Translations under genes and position numbers: made by a program | The notes under the pieces: generated by a model | Told to the model about the DNA's origin: nothing | The model's input: only the letters and a program-made list of their open reading frames with translations | Database searches by the model: none | Part shown: in pieces, positions 31,761 to 39,930 of the stretch | Layout of the letters: every line of letters starts with the position of its first letter | Position numbering within the stretch: the stretch's first letter is position 1 | From: Phycisphaerales bacterium | Lineage (GTDB): Bacteria > Planctomycetota > Phycisphaerae > Phycisphaerales > UBA1924 | Assembly (NCBI GenBank): GCA_027019265.1 | Contig: JALUWX010000010.1 | Location: 1 to 64,000 of the forward strand | Reading direction: 5' to 3' | Length of the DNA: 64,000 nt

Positions 31761-32600
31761 CGCGCGGATGATCGAGGCGCACAGCGCCCAGATCCGCTCG
31801 GGTTCGAGCGCGTCGATCCGGTCGTCCGGGGTGATCCCGTCGGGGAACTGGACCTCGGACTTCGCGATTTTCTTCACGACCCCGCCGAGCATTTTGCGCC
31901 GGGACTGGAAGAGGGTCTGGGTGAGATCCGCGCGGTTGATCCACGCTTCGGGGTCGTGCGGGATCGATGGGTCGCGCGTCCACCCGTACATCGCGCTCGC
32001 GACGCTCGGGCGCGGGTAGAAGCACTCGGGTGGGAGGTTCGCGATGCGTTCGCCCGTCCCCAGGCACTGGGCGGCGACGGCGATGGCGCCGTAGGTCTTG
32101 GAGCTGGGGGGCGCGAGGAGCCGATCGACGACTTCCTTCTGGATGGTGACGTACATCCCCGAGCAGTTGGGGTGCGCGGTGATGAGGGTCATCATCGCGG
32201 GGGTCGCGGCGTGGTACGGGAGGTTCGCGACGAGCGCGAAGGTTTCATCGCCGATGATCGACATCGCTTCGGTGTTGAGGCGCTTCTTCGATGCGAGGCA
32301 GTCCCCCTCGACGAGGGTGAAGGTCTCGGGGAAGCGTTCGCCCAGGGTGTGCCGGAGCACGCGCGCGAGTCCCGAGTCGAGCTCGATGGCCGTGACCTTC
32401 GCGCCGCGCTCGAGCATGAGCTCGGTGAGCGCGCCCGTCCCGGGCCCGATCTCGAGGACGCGCGAGCCCGACTGGATCCCCGAGGAATCGACCAGCTTGG
32501 TGATGAGGTTGTGGTCGAGGAGGAAGTTCTGACCCAGGGCTTTCTTCGGCCCGTGCCCGGCGAGGTCGAGGAGTTCCTTGATTCGTGCGAGGGTTTGCAT
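31755..32600 (-). CDS. rsmA: 16S rRNA dimethyladenosine transferase
   Basis: A 281-aa SAM-dependent enzyme that dimethylates two adjacent adenosines (A1518/A1519 in E. coli numbering) at the 3' end of 16S rRNA during 30S maturation. KKALGQNFLLD at the start, SAM motif I VLEIGPGTGALTELML, and the catalytic NLPYHAATPAM (NxPY) are present, as are the C-terminal CFYPRPSVASAM and LFQSRRKML blocks. Length is typical. It lies seven bases behind the HAD phosphatase gene and is probably co-transcribed with it. Confidence 0.96.
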   Translation of the reverse strand: MQTLARIKELLDLAGHGPKKALGQNFLLDHNLITKLVDSSGIQSGSRVLEIGPGTGALTELMLERGAKVTAIELDSGLARVLRHTLGERFPETFTLVEGDCLASKKRLNTEAMSIIGDETFALVANLPYHAATPAMMTLITAHPNCSGMYVTIQKEVVDRLLAPPSSKTYGAIAVAAQCLGTGERIANLPPECFYPRPSVASAMYGWTRDPSIPHDPEAWINRADLTQTLFQSRRKMLGGVVKKIAKSEVQFPDGITPDDRIDALEPERIWALCASIIRAS

Positions 32601-32607
32601 CGGTGGT

Positions 32608-33498
32608 TCAGTTCGCGATGGCGCTGAGGTCGCCGCTGAGGATCGCGTCGATCGCGTGGGCGACGCCGTCGCCGGTGTTGGTGGCCGTCGTGTACCGGGT
32701 GTGGGATTTCACTTCGTCGATGGCGTTCCCCATCGCGATCCCGATCCCGGCGCGTTCCATCATGGGGACGTCGTTGACCTGGTCCCCGATGGCCGCGACG
32801 CGCACGGGGTCGATGTTGTGCTGCTCGAGGTACCACGAGATGGCGGCCCATTTGTTGATCTTGTGCGCGAAGAGCTCGAGGATGTGCACGATCTCCCCGG
32901 GGTGCCCTTCGGGCATGACGCACGGGAAGTCGTAGAGCCAGACCTCGTCGCCGAGCTGGTCGAGGACTCTGCGCGAGACGGGGTTGCTGATCGAGCTCTC
33001 GGCGCACAACCCGACACGCACGGTGTGCTCCGGGTGCTCGTCGAGGTGGGTGTGTGGCGCGTAGTTGACCCGGAGCTTGTGGTCGTCGAACCACCACTTC
33101 GTGATCGGGTGGATCGGGTGCGCGTCGTCGGAATCGAGGACGAGGTAGTCGTACCCAATGTCGCTCGGGTCCTTCATCACGAGCGCGGGGCACCCCACCT
33201 CGTGGAACAGGTCCGTCGCGGCCTTCACGACCGAGTCCCCGAGCGTGAACCGGTGGAGCGTGCGCCCCGACACGGGGTCCGCGATGATCGAACCCCCGGC
33301 GACCATCACGGGGTCGCGCTGGTCGATGGCGCGCATCGCGCCGATGGACTCGCTGAGCCCGCGCCCCGTGCACACGAGCACGGTGATCCCCGCGTCCCGC
33401 GCACGCGCGACGGCGCGGGCGTTCCGCTCGGAGACACGGTGGGACGGGTCGAGGAGGGTGCCGTCCAGATCGATCGCGATGACGTCCACGATGGGCAT
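32608..33498 (-). CDS. Cof-type HAD-superfamily phosphatase
   Basis: A 296-aa HAD hydrolase of the Cof/YidA type. Motif I is IAIDLDGTLLDPSH with the nucleophile Asp, motif II VLVCTGRGLSE, the type C2 cap (about 75-200) and motif IV AIGDQVNDVPMMERAG. Such enzymes dephosphorylate sugar phosphates or cofactors such as pyridoxal phosphate and flavin nucleotides; the substrate cannot be chosen here. The start at 33498 is preferred over a GTG at 33546, because TACCCT lies six bases before it and motif I begins directly after it. It heads a unit with rsmA. Confidence 0.9.
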   Translation of the reverse strand: MPIVDVIAIDLDGTLLDPSHRVSERNARAVARARDAGITVLVCTGRGLSESIGAMRAIDQRDPVMVAGGSIIADPVSGRTLHRFTLGDSVVKAATDLFHEVGCPALVMKDPSDIGYDYLVLDSDDAHPIHPITKWWFDDHKLRVNYAPHTHLDEHPEHTVRVGLCAESSISNPVSRRVLDQLGDEVWLYDFPCVMPEGHPGEIVHILELFAHKINKWAAISWYLEQHNIDPVRVAAIGDQVNDVPMMERAGIGIAMGNAIDEVKSHTRYTTATNTGDGVAHAIDAILSGDLSAIAN

Positions 33499-33504
33499 GG
33501 GTGA

Positions 33505-33510
33505 AGGGTA
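33505..33510 (-). promoter_or_regulatory. -10 element of the HAD phosphatase gene, start-proximal
   Basis: TACCCT on the minus strand, six bases before the ATG at 33498; predicts a leaderless mRNA. Confidence 0.5.
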
Positions 33511-33530
33511 CACGATGGATGGGGGCGGGC

Positions 33531-34991
33531 TTACTTGTGTCGGCACACGCTCTCGGCGCCGGGGCCGAGGGTGATGACGTTTTTGCCCTGGCGCTTGGAC
33601 TGGAGCGCGAGCTCGTCGGCGACGTTCAGGAGGGTGTCCGCGTCAGCGCCGTCCCAGGGGTAGGACGCGAGCCCGCCGGAGATGGTCAGGTTGCCCTGCG
33701 CCTGCGCGCCGAGTTTGGGGAAGTTGTGGTTGCAGACCTGCTGCTGGAAGCGCGTCGCGATGGACATGATCGACTCGGGTGGGGTGGACCCGGGGTCCCG
33801 GGGGCCCTGGGGTTCGTAGAAGATGACGACGAACTCATCCCCACCGATCCGGCAGACCTTGTCGCTGGGGCGGATGGCCGCGCTGAGGAGCTTGACGGTT
33901 TCGACGAGGATCTCGTCTCCGGCGGCGTGCCCGTGTCGATCGTTGTAGCCCTTGAAGTCGTCGATGTCGAAGTAGAGGAGGGTGACGGTGCGTCGTGCTT
34001 CGCGCGAGCGTTCGATGGCCGCGCTGAGGAAGCGGTGGAAGTAGCGCCGGTTCCACGCGCCCGTGAGCTCGTCGGTGAAGGCGCTGGCGCGGAGCTCGCG
34101 CTGCTGGGATTCGAGACGGAGCCATGCGCCGAGCCAGTTGGCGGAGGATTCGAGGAGGCGCTTGCCCCGGGCGGTGGCCCAGTCGGTGTCGCCCGCAGTG
34201 AGCGCGCCGTAGACGTGCCCGCGCGAGACGACGTGCGCGGAGCCGATGGGGGGGGTGGAAGGCGTGGATTCGAAACGGATGTCGTCCCGATCCGCGCGGG
34301 TGTTGATGATCCGGAGCGCGTCGTCGAGGATTGGTTTGCCGGCGATGAGCGCGTCGATGACGCGCGTGTCGAGGGACGAGGGGTCGGCGCTGGGGATCGG
34401 TGCTGGGACCACGGGGGCGCCCCCGGCGCTGGAGAGGACCTGCTCGTGGATCTCGTCGGCCGGTTCCGTGCGCACGGGCTCGGACGGTTGGGGTTCGGCG
34501 GGCTTCGGCGCGGGTTCGTGCGCGATGGGTTTCGGGGTGGGCTTGGTTGTTTGGGGGCGCACGACGATGCGCGGGGTGGGGGTCGCGCCGTCGAGGGTGC
34601 GGAGGATGGTGTCCGCATCATCGTGGGGATGGACGTGCGCGTCGTAGAGCTCGTGGGGTTCGCCGACCCGGATGACACGGACCGAGTCGTCGATGATCCG
34701 GAGGGAATCGACGAAGTGCGCGTGTTCGGTCGCTTCGGGGTCCGCGTCGGGGGAGACGAGGACGGCGGCGAGGTCCGGGGAGTACTCGTCGATCGGGTCG
34801 GCGAGCTCGCCGATCGCATCAAGTGTGTCGCGCGCTCGGATGAGTTCGATGTCGTCACGACGGCGGAGGGTCTGGTCGAGCCCGGTGCGCCCCACGAGGA
34901 TCACGCGCCAGCGCGCGCCCTGTTCGGTCGTGTCGTGTGTCATGCTCGGGATCACGTCTCGTCTCTCTCTATTCCGATCACGCTCAGTCAT
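33531..34991 (-). CDS. diguanylate cyclase (GGDEF) with N-terminal receiver-like region
   Basis: A 486-aa protein. The C-terminal GGDEF domain (about 305-475) has the initial FTDELTGAWNRRYF, DIDDFKGYNDRHGH and the active-site IGGDEF; it should make cyclic di-GMP. The N-terminal 120 residues resemble a degenerate receiver fold (WRVILVGR, AAVLVSPDAD, VRVIRVGEP), followed by a Pro/Glu linker (120-190) and a GAF-like part (about 195-300). The RxxD inhibitory site cannot be placed with confidence. The ATG at 34991 overlaps the stop of the receiver-like gene; another ATG lies at 34943. The tight overlap suggests co-regulation with that protein. Confidence 0.9.
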   Translation of the reverse strand: MTERDRNRERRDVIPSMTHDTTEQGARWRVILVGRTGLDQTLRRRDDIELIRARDTLDAIGELADPIDEYSPDLAAVLVSPDADPEATEHAHFVDSLRIIDDSVRVIRVGEPHELYDAHVHPHDDADTILRTLDGATPTPRIVVRPQTTKPTPKPIAHEPAPKPAEPQPSEPVRTEPADEIHEQVLSSAGGAPVVPAPIPSADPSSLDTRVIDALIAGKPILDDALRIINTRADRDDIRFESTPSTPPIGSAHVVSRGHVYGALTAGDTDWATARGKRLLESSANWLGAWLRLESQQRELRASAFTDELTGAWNRRYFHRFLSAAIERSREARRTVTLLYFDIDDFKGYNDRHGHAAGDEILVETVKLLSAAIRPSDKVCRIGGDEFVVIFYEPQGPRDPGSTPPESIMSIATRFQQQVCNHNFPKLGAQAQGNLTISGGLASYPWDGADADTLLNVADELALQSKRQGKNVITLGPGAESVCRHK

Positions 34992-35478
34992 CGGTGCCCA
35001 GGAGCGCGTCGAGCTCGTCCTGATCGAGGATGTCCGCGCTCGTCACGGGCTCGTCCCGCTCGGACCCCGAGAGCTTCAGTTTCGGGGGTCCGACGCGCTT
35101 GGGTGTTGGCGCGGCGGGGGGGTTCGCCGATCGGGGGGCGGGTTTGGTCTGCCTTTGTTCTACGAACGCGCGGAGGGGCGGGTTCGCGGATTCGTCGTAG
35201 ACCCAGATCAGCGCGCCCGGGGCGAACCGTTCCATCGCTTCGAGGGTCCGATCGCGCTGGGCGATGTCTGGGGACCGATCGAGGACCACGACGAGGGGGG
35301 CATGTCGGCGGTGCGCGACACACGAGATCGCGAGGGCTTCGTGACGCGAATCCGTCGTCTGAACACGCAGATCCCGCTTGGCGAGCGCCCCGATGAGGGT
35401 CGGCGACACCTCGGACCCGAGGGGTCTCCACACCACACAGGTGCGTTTGGTCGTGCTCTCCCGATCGTGATCGCTCAC
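34984..35478 (-). CDS. receiver-like protein with C-terminal FliM-type peptide
   Basis: A 164-aa protein. Residues about 10-110 have the alternating strand-helix pattern of a response-regulator receiver (TCVVWRPLG, APLVVVLDRSPDI, GALIWVYDES), though the phospho-acceptor site is not fully conserved. After a Pro/Lys linker the last 16 residues are ILDQDELDALLGTDD, matching the N-terminal CheY-binding peptide of FliM (LSQDEIDALL). The GTG at 35478 is chosen because TACACT lies six bases upstream, giving a leaderless start. It overlaps the diguanylate cyclase gene, pointing to a shared signalling pathway, perhaps of motility or surface attachment. Confidence 0.65.
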   Translation of the reverse strand: MSDHDRESTTKRTCVVWRPLGSEVSPTLIGALAKRDLRVQTTDSRHEALAISCVAHRRHAPLVVVLDRSPDIAQRDRTLEAMERFAPGALIWVYDESANPPLRAFVEQRQTKPAPRSANPPAAPTPKRVGPPKLKLSGSERDEPVTSADILDQDELDALLGTDD

Positions 35479-35484
35479 GACCCA

Positions 35485-35490
35485 AGTGTA
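35485..35490 (-). promoter_or_regulatory. -10 element of the receiver-like/GGDEF operon, start-proximal
   Basis: TACACT on the minus strand, six bases before the GTG at 35478; predicts a leaderless mRNA. Confidence 0.5.
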
Positions 35491-35577
35491 CCACGGGGCG
35501 CTCGGGGTGCGACGGGATCCGCGCTCGGATCGGGGTTTTGGGTGCTCCAAGGTCCCGATAAAGCGAGGTTTGTGGGA

Positions 35578-36705
35578 TCAGGGGTTCGGATCGTGCTCGA
35601 TCAGGGCTCGTGCGATCCGGGATGCGCCGTCGGGTGGGCCGAGCGATCGGAGCGCGTCGCGCATCGAGTCCCGACGGGTGTCGGATCGGAGCAGCTCGCG
35701 CAGGGCGCCGGTGTGGGCTTCCAGGTTCGTATCCGGATCGATGTGGTCCGTGCACAGGATCGCGCCCCCGACTCCGACGAGGGGTTTGGCGTTGTGGCGC
35801 TGGTGCTCGTCCTTGTGGTAGGGGTACGGGAAGAACACGGAGGGGAGATTCGCGCCCCAGACCTCGGCGACACTCCCCGCGCCGCAGCGCCCGATCATCA
35901 GGTCCGCGGCGGTGTATGCGTTCCCGATGTCGTCGATGTACCGGCCCACCCAGGCGCGGATCGCGTTGTCGCGATAGATCTGCTCGAGCTTCCCGAGCTG
36001 CGCGTCGTCGAGCTGGTTCCCGGTTTGGTGGATGATCTGCCACCCGTGGAGATCGATCGGGTTGGCCTCGACGAACATCGCGATGTAGCTGTTGATGGAA
36101 CGCGCGCCCGTGGACCCACCCGTGATGAGGAGGGTGCGCGCGTTGGGGTCGAGCCCGAAGCGGATCCGCGCGGACGATGGGTCCGTGTTGGGGAGCTCGC
36201 TCGCGCGGACGATGGGGGGGATGCGCGTCCAGTGCTCGTGACCCTCGATATCGCAGGCGCTATAGATCTCGTGCGCGTGCCGCGCGATGAGCTCGTTCGC
36301 TTTGCCTGGAACCGCGTCGAGGTTGACGAGGACGACCCGGGTCCGTTCACGGTGCGCGCCGTGCGCCGCGGGGGCGGCGACGAACCCGCCCATCGCGATG
36401 AGGGTGACGGAGTCGTGATCGGTTCGGAGCCGACGGATGGCGTTCCGGGCTTTGCGGACGCTCGGCTTCCAGGACATCGCGAACTTCATGAACGAGCTTG
36501 GGCGCGAGCCGAAGGGTTTGGCCGGGAGCTTGGCGAAGGGGATCCCCGAGTCCATGAGGATCGTCGTGTCGATGGCTCGATCGGAGACGAGGAGTTCGCT
36601 TGTCGATCCGGGGTCGAGACGGTTGAGTTCTTCGATGATCGCGAGCGCGGGGTAGATGTGCCCACCCGTGCCCCCGCCGGCGAAGAGGTAGGCGCGTCGG
36701 GTCAT
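35578..36705 (-). CDS. murG: MurG N-acetylglucosaminyltransferase
   Basis: A 375-aa GT28 glycosyltransferase that adds GlcNAc to lipid I to make lipid II on the inner face of the membrane. FAGGGTGGHIYPALAI (residues 8-23) is the N-terminal glycine-rich loop, ITGGSTGARSIN and GRCGAGSVAEVWGANLPSVFFPYP are the UDP-GlcNAc-binding blocks, and HQRHNAKPL follows. The ATG at 36705 overlaps the ftsW stop (ATGA). The pair ftsW-murG is a remnant of the usual cell division/wall cluster; ftsZ, ftsA, mraY and mur ligases are not in the window. Confidence 0.95.
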   Translation of the reverse strand: MTRRAYLFAGGGTGGHIYPALAIIEELNRLDPGSTSELLVSDRAIDTTILMDSGIPFAKLPAKPFGSRPSSFMKFAMSWKPSVRKARNAIRRLRTDHDSVTLIAMGGFVAAPAAHGAHRERTRVVLVNLDAVPGKANELIARHAHEIYSACDIEGHEHWTRIPPIVRASELPNTDPSSARIRFGLDPNARTLLITGGSTGARSINSYIAMFVEANPIDLHGWQIIHQTGNQLDDAQLGKLEQIYRDNAIRAWVGRYIDDIGNAYTAADLMIGRCGAGSVAEVWGANLPSVFFPYPYHKDEHQRHNAKPLVGVGGAILCTDHIDPDTNLEAHTGALRELLRSDTRRDSMRDALRSLGPPDGASRIARALIEHDPNP

Positions 36706-37994
36706 GACTCGGAGAGGAGAGCCGTCGGACGTTCCGGCGCGGCGCTGGGGACCTTGGAACGGACAACGATCTCGTGCTCGCGCTGCTCGATGATGTCGAA
36801 CGGGTCCGGCGCGAGCGCGTGCTCGCGCGTCCGGTCGATCGCGACGATCAGCCCCAGACACGCGCTCGTGAGGAGCCACCCCGTCCCCCCGGACGAGAGC
36901 AACGGGAGCGCGATCCCCTTGGTGGGGCCCAGACCCGTGACAACCATGAGGTTCATGAGCGCCTGGATCGAGATGGTCGAGATGATCCCGAGCACGACGA
37001 GGCGCAGGAGCTTGGAGGGTTCGCGCTTCGCGATGTCGAGCCCGACCCACATGATCCCGGCGTAGAGACAGACGACGATGAGCGCGCCGACGAACCCCAT
37101 CTCTTCGCATATGACGGCGAAGAGGAAGTCCGTCGTGTCCTCGGGGAGATACCCGAACTTCTGGAGCCCGTTCCCCAGACCCCGACCGAAGAACCCGCCG
37201 CCGGCGATGGTGGTGAGGGACTGGATCATCTGGTATCCCTCTCCCTGCGCGTCGGCGTAGGGATGGAGGAAGGTCATGATCCGATCGACCCGGTATGGGG
37301 AGGTGACGATCGCGAGCGCGACCCCGGCGAGCGCGGGGGGCGCGAAGAGCGCGAAGTGCCAGATGCGTGCCCCGGCGGCGAGCAGGACCACGGAGCTCGC
37401 GCTCACCATGAGGACCCCGGTCCCGAGATCCTCGAGCACGACAAAGAAAGAGACGAGCCCGATGCACGCGCAGGCCGGGACCAGACCCGACCAGAGCTTG
37501 GTGAGCCCTTTGCCCTTCTCCGCGCCGAGACGGGCGGCGTAGATCGAGACGAGGATGACGATCCCCCACTTCGCGATCTCGGAGGGCTGCATGGATGTGA
37601 ACCCGGGGACGCGCAGATCGATCCAGCGGTGCGCGCCGTAGCGCGGGCGTGCGATCCCGGGGATGTAGACCGTGACGATGATCCCGATCAGGAGCGCGGA
37701 CCCGATCCCGAGCACCCCGAGGTCCCCGGCCGGGGGGAGCCAGGTGCGGGTCTCGATCCAGTGCGCGATGCGCCGGACGGGGATGAACGACGCGACCCCG
37801 AGCGCGATCAGCGCGATGACGAGGTGCTGGGCCGTCGTCGAGGTGAGGAGGGATTCGGCGCTGACCGCTTCGATGTGGGTCTCTTCAGAGACCCCCAGGG
37901 GCGCGACCTGCATCCCGGCGGACTGGACCATCACGACCCCGATGGTGAGGAGCGCGAGGGCGCAGAGGATGATCGCGTGGCCGAGTCGGAGCAT
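36702..37994 (-). CDS. ftsW: FtsW/RodA-type lipid II polymerase
   Basis: A 430-aa SEDS-family integral membrane protein with about ten transmembrane helices. Family blocks present are RRIAHWIETRTWLPPAGD, WIDLRVPGFTSMQPSEIAKWGIV (short form of the conserved WI-x5-QPSE), the YADAQGEGYQMIQSL loop, GRGLGNGLQKFGYLPEDTTDFLFAVICEEMG and PLLSSGGTGWLLTSACLGL. It polymerises lipid II into glycan strands with a partner class B PBP. Adjacency to murG favours ftsW over rodA. The C-terminal 30 residues are cytoplasmic and charged. Confidence 0.94.
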   Translation of the reverse strand: MLRLGHAIILCALALLTIGVVMVQSAGMQVAPLGVSEETHIEAVSAESLLTSTTAQHLVIALIALGVASFIPVRRIAHWIETRTWLPPAGDLGVLGIGSALLIGIIVTVYIPGIARPRYGAHRWIDLRVPGFTSMQPSEIAKWGIVILVSIYAARLGAEKGKGLTKLWSGLVPACACIGLVSFFVVLEDLGTGVLMVSASSVVLLAAGARIWHFALFAPPALAGVALAIVTSPYRVDRIMTFLHPYADAQGEGYQMIQSLTTIAGGGFFGRGLGNGLQKFGYLPEDTTDFLFAVICEEMGFVGALIVVCLYAGIMWVGLDIAKREPSKLLRLVVLGIISTISIQALMNLMVVTGLGPTKGIALPLLSSGGTGWLLTSACLGLIVAIDRTREHALAPDPFDIIEQREHEIVVRSKVPSAAPERPTALLSES

Positions 37995-38033
37995 GACCAG
38001 ACCATCGACTGATCGGGGGAATCCAGTCCAGAT

Positions 38034-39746
38034 TCAGAGGAGGTTCAGCGAGACCCGCTTCTCGAGTTCCTCGACGGGACGCGCGATGAGGTCGTACCCG
38101 TCCGCGGCGACGATGGCGCATCGGACCAGCTCGCCGGGGGAGAGTTCGCCCTTTGCGACGACGTAGGTCGTGGAATCGATCTTCGGGGCTTGGAAGTAGG
38201 TGCGACCCTTCGAGAGGATCCCCCCTTCCGTGACCCCGGGGGTGGGCTCGACCCGTGCGCCCGTGCAATCGTCGATCAGCACGTCGAGGCGCAGCCCCGT
38301 GTCGAGCGGGTTCTCTGGGTCGAACTGCTCCGCAAGAAACTCCGCTTGCTCGAACGCGAGTCTCTGCTGGAGCTCCATGATCTCGTCGTGACGGCGCTGC
38401 TTGGTCTCGGGATCGACGGCGAGATCCGGGTCCTCTTCCATGCGCCCCGCGACGGTCCCGGGCTCTTTGGAGTACTGGAAGCACCCCACGGCATCGAACC
38501 CGACCTCCTCGATGAAGGACAGGAGTTCTTCGTGGTCCTGCTCGGTCTCCCCTGGGAATCCGGTGATGAAGGTGGTGCGGATCGCCATCCCCGGAATGCG
38601 CTCGCGGAGCTTGTGGCACAGCTCCGTTTGGTGCGCGGCGGACACGTTGCGGCGCATGAGCCCGAGCATCCGGTCCGACCCGTGCTGGAGGGGGATGTCG
38701 AGGTACGGGAGCAGGTTCCCCTTCTCGGCGAGTTCCGCGAACGCATCGATGATCTCGTCGGAGAAGTAGGTCGGGTAGGCGTACATCATCCGGAGCCACC
38801 CGCGCCCGGTTTCTTCGGTGACGGCGCGGTCGAGGTTCCGGAGGAGCTTGGGGAGCCCCGCGCGGAACTTGTCATCGCCATCGACCTGGCTCAGACCCAC
38901 CCCGATGTCGTCGCCGTAGCTGGTGGTGTCCTGACCGATCATCAGCAGCTCGTACGCGCCGTCGCGCAGGAGCTCTCGTGCTTCCTCGATGATCCGGTCC
39001 TCGGGCTTGGAACGCATCTTCCCGCGGATCGAGGGGATGGTGCAGAACGCGCAGTTCTGGTTGCAGCCCTCGGAGATGCGGAGATACGCGTAGTGGCGCG
39101 GGGTCAGGCGCAGGCGCGCGTTGTCGGATTCGTAGTACCCGATCCCCTTCCCGTCGTTCCCCGAGACCGTCAGCCCGACGGTCTGGAGCCCCTTGTCCTT
39201 CGCGCTCGTGAGCGCGTTCGCGTTGATCCAGTACTTGGGGACCTCGCTCGACTCGAGCGATTCACGATCGGACTTCACGCCGCGCACCGCTTCGATGATG
39301 TGCTCACGATCGAACACCCCCACCATCGAATCGATCCCGGGTTCCCACTCGAGCATCTTCGCGCGGTGGCGCTGCACCAGACACCCGGCGACGACGACCC
39401 GCTTCACCTTGCCCTCGTTCTTGAGGCGCACCGCTTCCTTGATGACCCCGAGCGATTCCTGCTTCGACGCTTCGAGGAATCCGCACGTGTTCACGACGAC
39501 GGCGTCCGCTGGGGTGACGCGCCCCTCGGCCGCGCTGTAGTCCTGTTCGGACCCCGAGATGGAGAGGTCGTCGTGCTCGTCGTCGGTCGTGACGTCCGCG
39601 CTCACGGGCATGAGCCCGTCGGCGGCCAGGAGCCCGAGCATCTTCTCGGAATCGACGAGGTTCTTGGGACACCCGAGCGACACGAACGAGATGGTCTCGA
39701 TCGTGTCGGGCTGGGTCGATTGGGATGGATCGGCAACGTCGGGCAT
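38034..39746 (-). CDS. rimO: ribosomal protein S12 methylthiotransferase
   Basis: A 570-aa radical-SAM enzyme that methylthiolates the conserved aspartate of ribosomal protein S12. The N-terminal MTTase domain has ETISFVSLGCPKNLVDSEKML, VNTCGFLEASKQES and VVAGCLVQRH (three cluster-ligand cysteines); the radical-SAM motif is CNQNCAFC with PSIRGKMRS; a TRAM domain ends the protein. It is longer than most RimO proteins because of an acidic insert at about residues 45-70 in the MTTase domain (DDEHDDLSISGSEQDY) and a second one near 180-215. The ATG at 39746 is chosen from a TAGCAT element seven bases upstream; a TTG at 39767 is less likely. Confidence 0.95.
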   Translation of the reverse strand: MPDVADPSQSTQPDTIETISFVSLGCPKNLVDSEKMLGLLAADGLMPVSADVTTDDEHDDLSISGSEQDYSAAEGRVTPADAVVVNTCGFLEASKQESLGVIKEAVRLKNEGKVKRVVVAGCLVQRHRAKMLEWEPGIDSMVGVFDREHIIEAVRGVKSDRESLESSEVPKYWINANALTSAKDKGLQTVGLTVSGNDGKGIGYYESDNARLRLTPRHYAYLRISEGCNQNCAFCTIPSIRGKMRSKPEDRIIEEARELLRDGAYELLMIGQDTTSYGDDIGVGLSQVDGDDKFRAGLPKLLRNLDRAVTEETGRGWLRMMYAYPTYFSDEIIDAFAELAEKGNLLPYLDIPLQHGSDRMLGLMRRNVSAAHQTELCHKLRERIPGMAIRTTFITGFPGETEQDHEELLSFIEEVGFDAVGCFQYSKEPGTVAGRMEEDPDLAVDPETKQRRHDEIMELQQRLAFEQAEFLAEQFDPENPLDTGLRLDVLIDDCTGARVEPTPGVTEGGILSKGRTYFQAPKIDSTTYVVAKGELSPGELVRCAIVAADGYDLIARPVEELEKRVSLNLL

Positions 39747-39753
39747 GGCGGGA

Positions 39754-39759
39754 ATGCTA
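39754..39759 (-). promoter_or_regulatory. -10 element of rimO, start-proximal
   Basis: TAGCAT on the minus strand, seven bases before the ATG at 39746; predicts a leaderless mRNA. Confidence 0.45.
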
Positions 39760-39824
39760 GGCGGCAAGCCGCTTGGCTTTGGGGGGTTAGGGGCGCTGTC
39801 TTAGGTGCAGATCGCCTGATTCTT

Positions 39825-39915
39825 GGGTGCCCTGCTTTGACCCGAAGGGCAAAGCAGGTTGTCGGACGTCCCCCGTTCCTGCTTTATCCGCTCCGCGGAG
39901 CAAAGCTGGGCACCC
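39825..39915. repeat. nested palindromic extragenic element
   Basis: GGGTGCCCTGCTTTG (39825-39839) and CAAAGCTGGGCACCC (39901-39915) are inverted copies with one mismatch and frame the element. Inside, CCTGCTTTG (39831-39839) and CAAAGCAGG (39850-39858) with inner CCC/GGG make one hairpin, while GCTTT (39881-39885)/AAAGC (39902-39906) around the palindrome GCTCCGCGGAGC (39890-39901) makes a second. It lies between rimO and the AtoE gene, behind the stop of the latter. The size and twin-hairpin form fit a REP/MITE-like element. Confidence 0.75.
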
Positions 39916-39930
39916 GGCGCGGTTTGTATC

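Noticed and set aside
33499-33546. A GTG start at 33546 for the HAD phosphatase
   Set aside because: It would overlap the GGDEF gene; the ATG at 33498 has a -10 element six bases upstream and directly precedes the catalytic motif I.
34672-37065. A 797-codon plus-strand frame opposite the GGDEF, receiver-like, murG and ftsW genes
   Set aside because: It spans several recognised genes on the other strand and has no recognisable motifs.
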